Part shown: positions 13,076 through 13,903 of the stretch, one piece after another
Position numbering within the stretch: position 1 is the first letter of the stretch
Layout of the letters: each line of letters starts with the position of its first letter
Assembly (NCBI GenBank): GCA_016840905.1
Contig: JAEORM010000052.1
Coordinates: 1 to 13,903, forward strand
DNA length: 13,903 bases
Reading direction: 5' to 3'
From: Candidatus Gerdarchaeota archaeon
GTDB taxonomy: Archaea; Asgardarchaeota; Heimdallarchaeia; JABLTI01
Translations under genes and position numbers: made by a program
Notes under the pieces: generated by a model
The model's input: only the letters and a program-made list of their open reading frames with translations
What the model was told of the DNA's origin: nothing
Databases searched by the model: none

Positions 13076-13185
13076 TTCTAGATACCTTATACCAATTTAC
13101 AAAATAATATCTAGAAAAACAGTGGACCTAACCTTTGCTACGCTAACTCATTTTTACTGATAGTAGCAAAGCGAGATCCCCTCGC
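13076..13185. other. Three-hairpin intergenic cluster upstream of the permease
   Basis: TTCTAGATA (13076-13084) and TATCTAGAA (13108-13116) are a perfect 9-bp inverted repeat with a 23-nt loop. CTTTGCTAC (13133-13141) pairs with GTAGCAAAG (13163-13171), 9 bp. GCGAG-ATCCC-CTCGC (13171-13185) follows at once with 5 bp of high G+C. The gap 12986-13334 contains no credible gene. It lacks a tRNA T-arm on either strand. A structured RNA, a long leader or stacked regulatory sites are possible; TTTATATTTAA (13281-13291) downstream looks like the permease's own promoter, which argues against a leader. Confidence 0.4.
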
Positions 13186-13280
13186 GTGGAATTAAGAGGT
13201 AAAGGTAAAATAATTCATATTTTTCCACATGTAGTTATTTTCCTTCCTTAAATATAAATTTTCGTTATAAATGAATTCCT

Positions 13281-13291
13281 TTATATTTAAT
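13281..13291 (+). promoter_or_regulatory. TATA box of the permease gene
   Basis: TTATATTTAAT sits about 25 bp before 13311 and 50 bp before the TTG at 13335, so transcription would begin around 13311 with a short leader. GGGATG at 13322-13327 may act as a weak SD. Confidence 0.45.
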
Positions 13292-13334
13292 AAGACGCCA
13301 AAGAATTGTATTGGAAAAAGCGGGATGTATTACT

Positions 13335-13903
13335 TTGAGCGATAAAGAGGTTAAACAATCGACTAATGGTAAATATTCCTTTAAATCAATTTTTAGAATT
13401 TTTCTTAAAACAGGTAAGAGACGATTGATTATTACTATAATCACGGGATTTGCTTTATTCCTAGTTCTTTCAACATTTTTTATGTCTTGGTTTTCTTATA
13501 GATATACTTCTTTTTTCAATTATCAAGAAGAATATTGTAATTGGCGACATGATAGCACAGTTAGCGTTTATATTACCAATGACGTAGATTATCCAACGGT
13601 GTTTTCATATGGTTATCTTGAACAAAAAACGAATGATGCAATAGCATTCTTAAACAGCGTTGTTCAAAACGCTTACACAAACTATACTGCAGGATTGAGT
13701 CTGGTTCTGTTTTATTATAATGAGACTTCTGGTGAAATAAGTGAGTATAGATTAATATGTCTGGATGATAATTCCTATGAAATAATAACAGATAATTTAC
13801 TTGCTGGGAATATACCTACAAATAGAACTGAGCTTATTTATTTCAAGCAGTCAATAAATCAGACATATGATATAAACGATATTGTAAGATTAAGCCCAAA
13901 AAC
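13335..13903 (+). CDS. FtsX/MacB-like ABC transporter permease, N-terminal part (cut by window edge)
   Basis: The open frame runs from TTG 13335 past the right edge; 189 codons are visible. Translation gives a basic cytoplasmic start (SDKEVKQS...KSIFRIFLKTGKRRL), a first membrane helix (about residues 32-52, LIITIITGFALFLVLSTFFMSW), and an extracytoplasmic domain with Asn-rich sequons. The phrase LLAGNIPTNRTELIYFKQ followed by YDINDIVRLS matches the family's 'loaded with G-x-P, then a protein made of ...GD-x-I-x-L' signature. MacB-type permeases couple to a cytosolic ATPase and act on lipoproteins or cell-envelope substrates. An earlier in-frame TTG at 13311 is possible. The rest, with three more helices expected, and any ATPase partner lie outside. 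Confidence 0.75.
   Translation, partial: MSDKEVKQSTNGKYSFKSIFRIFLKTGKRRLIITIITGFALFLVLSTFFMSWFSYRYTSFFNYQEEYCNWRHDSTVSVYITNDVDYPTVFSYGYLEQKTNDAIAFLNSVVQNAYTNYTAGLSLVLFYYNETSGEISEYRLICLDDNSYEIITDNLLAGNIPTNRTELIYFKQSINQTYDINDIVRLSPK

Noticed and set aside
13120..13200. tRNA-like gene
   Set aside because: The stems do not form a cloverleaf and no T-loop GGTTCRA-type sequence exists on either strand.
1..13903. CRISPR array, transposon or prophage
   Set aside because: No regularly spaced repeats, transposase, integrase or phage genes were found; repeats present are short dyads.

Overview
The window most likely comes from an Asgard archaeon (Promethearchaeota). The main evidence is a 379-residue actin that is near-colinear with eukaryotic actin, including the hydrolysis-site block and a C-terminus ending in Cys-Phe. 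Other archaeal signs are TATA-type promoters, GGTGA-type Shine-Dalgarno (SD) sites, several TTG/GTG starts, a DRG-like GTPase with a TGS domain, and a membrane protein carrying a RING-like finger. The DNA is AT-rich. I cannot place it below Asgard from sequence alone.

Layout, left to right. 1-237 is a non-coding flank with a perfect inverted repeat. 238-1377 (-) is actin. 1378-1678 holds the actin promoter and a tandem dyad array. 1679-2599 (+) is a secreted, single-pass membrane protein. 2776-3093 (+) is a small winged-helix protein and 3163-3579 (+) a Nudix hydrolase. 3717-5156 (-) is a KamA-family radical SAM enzyme whose substrate-recognition positions differ from lysine 2,3-aminomutase. 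5157-5558 is a dyad-rich regulatory gap. 5559-5828 (+) is a small membrane protein with its own operator, promoter, possible RNA switch and terminator. 5947-6087 (+) is a 46-residue exported peptide that is richer in G+C than its surroundings. 6124-7863 (-), convergent with the peptide gene, is a 579-residue protein with an HTH plus a RAM-like region. 7864-8293 contains three consecutive hairpins. 8294-9400 (+) is a DUF917/S-Me-THD-family protein. 9451-10038 (-) is an Hsp20 chaperone with a 23-bp dyad in its promoter. 10309-11394 (+) is the membrane RING-like protein, followed by a small polytopic membrane protein (11515-11973, +). 12005-12985 (-) is a divergent DRG/TGS GTPase. 13335 to the right edge (+) is the start of a FtsX/MacB-like ABC permease.

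Most genes look like independent units, each with its own promoter and terminator; no long operon is visible. Three ideas deserve the most attention. First, the 46-residue exported peptide lies tail-to-tail with a large HTH protein, an arrangement reminiscent of peptide-signalling pairs. Second, the four-TM protein with a RING-like finger keeps the positions RING domains use to contact E2 enzymes. Third, inverted repeats straddle the stop codons of several genes, which suggests a shared 3'-end design in this genome.
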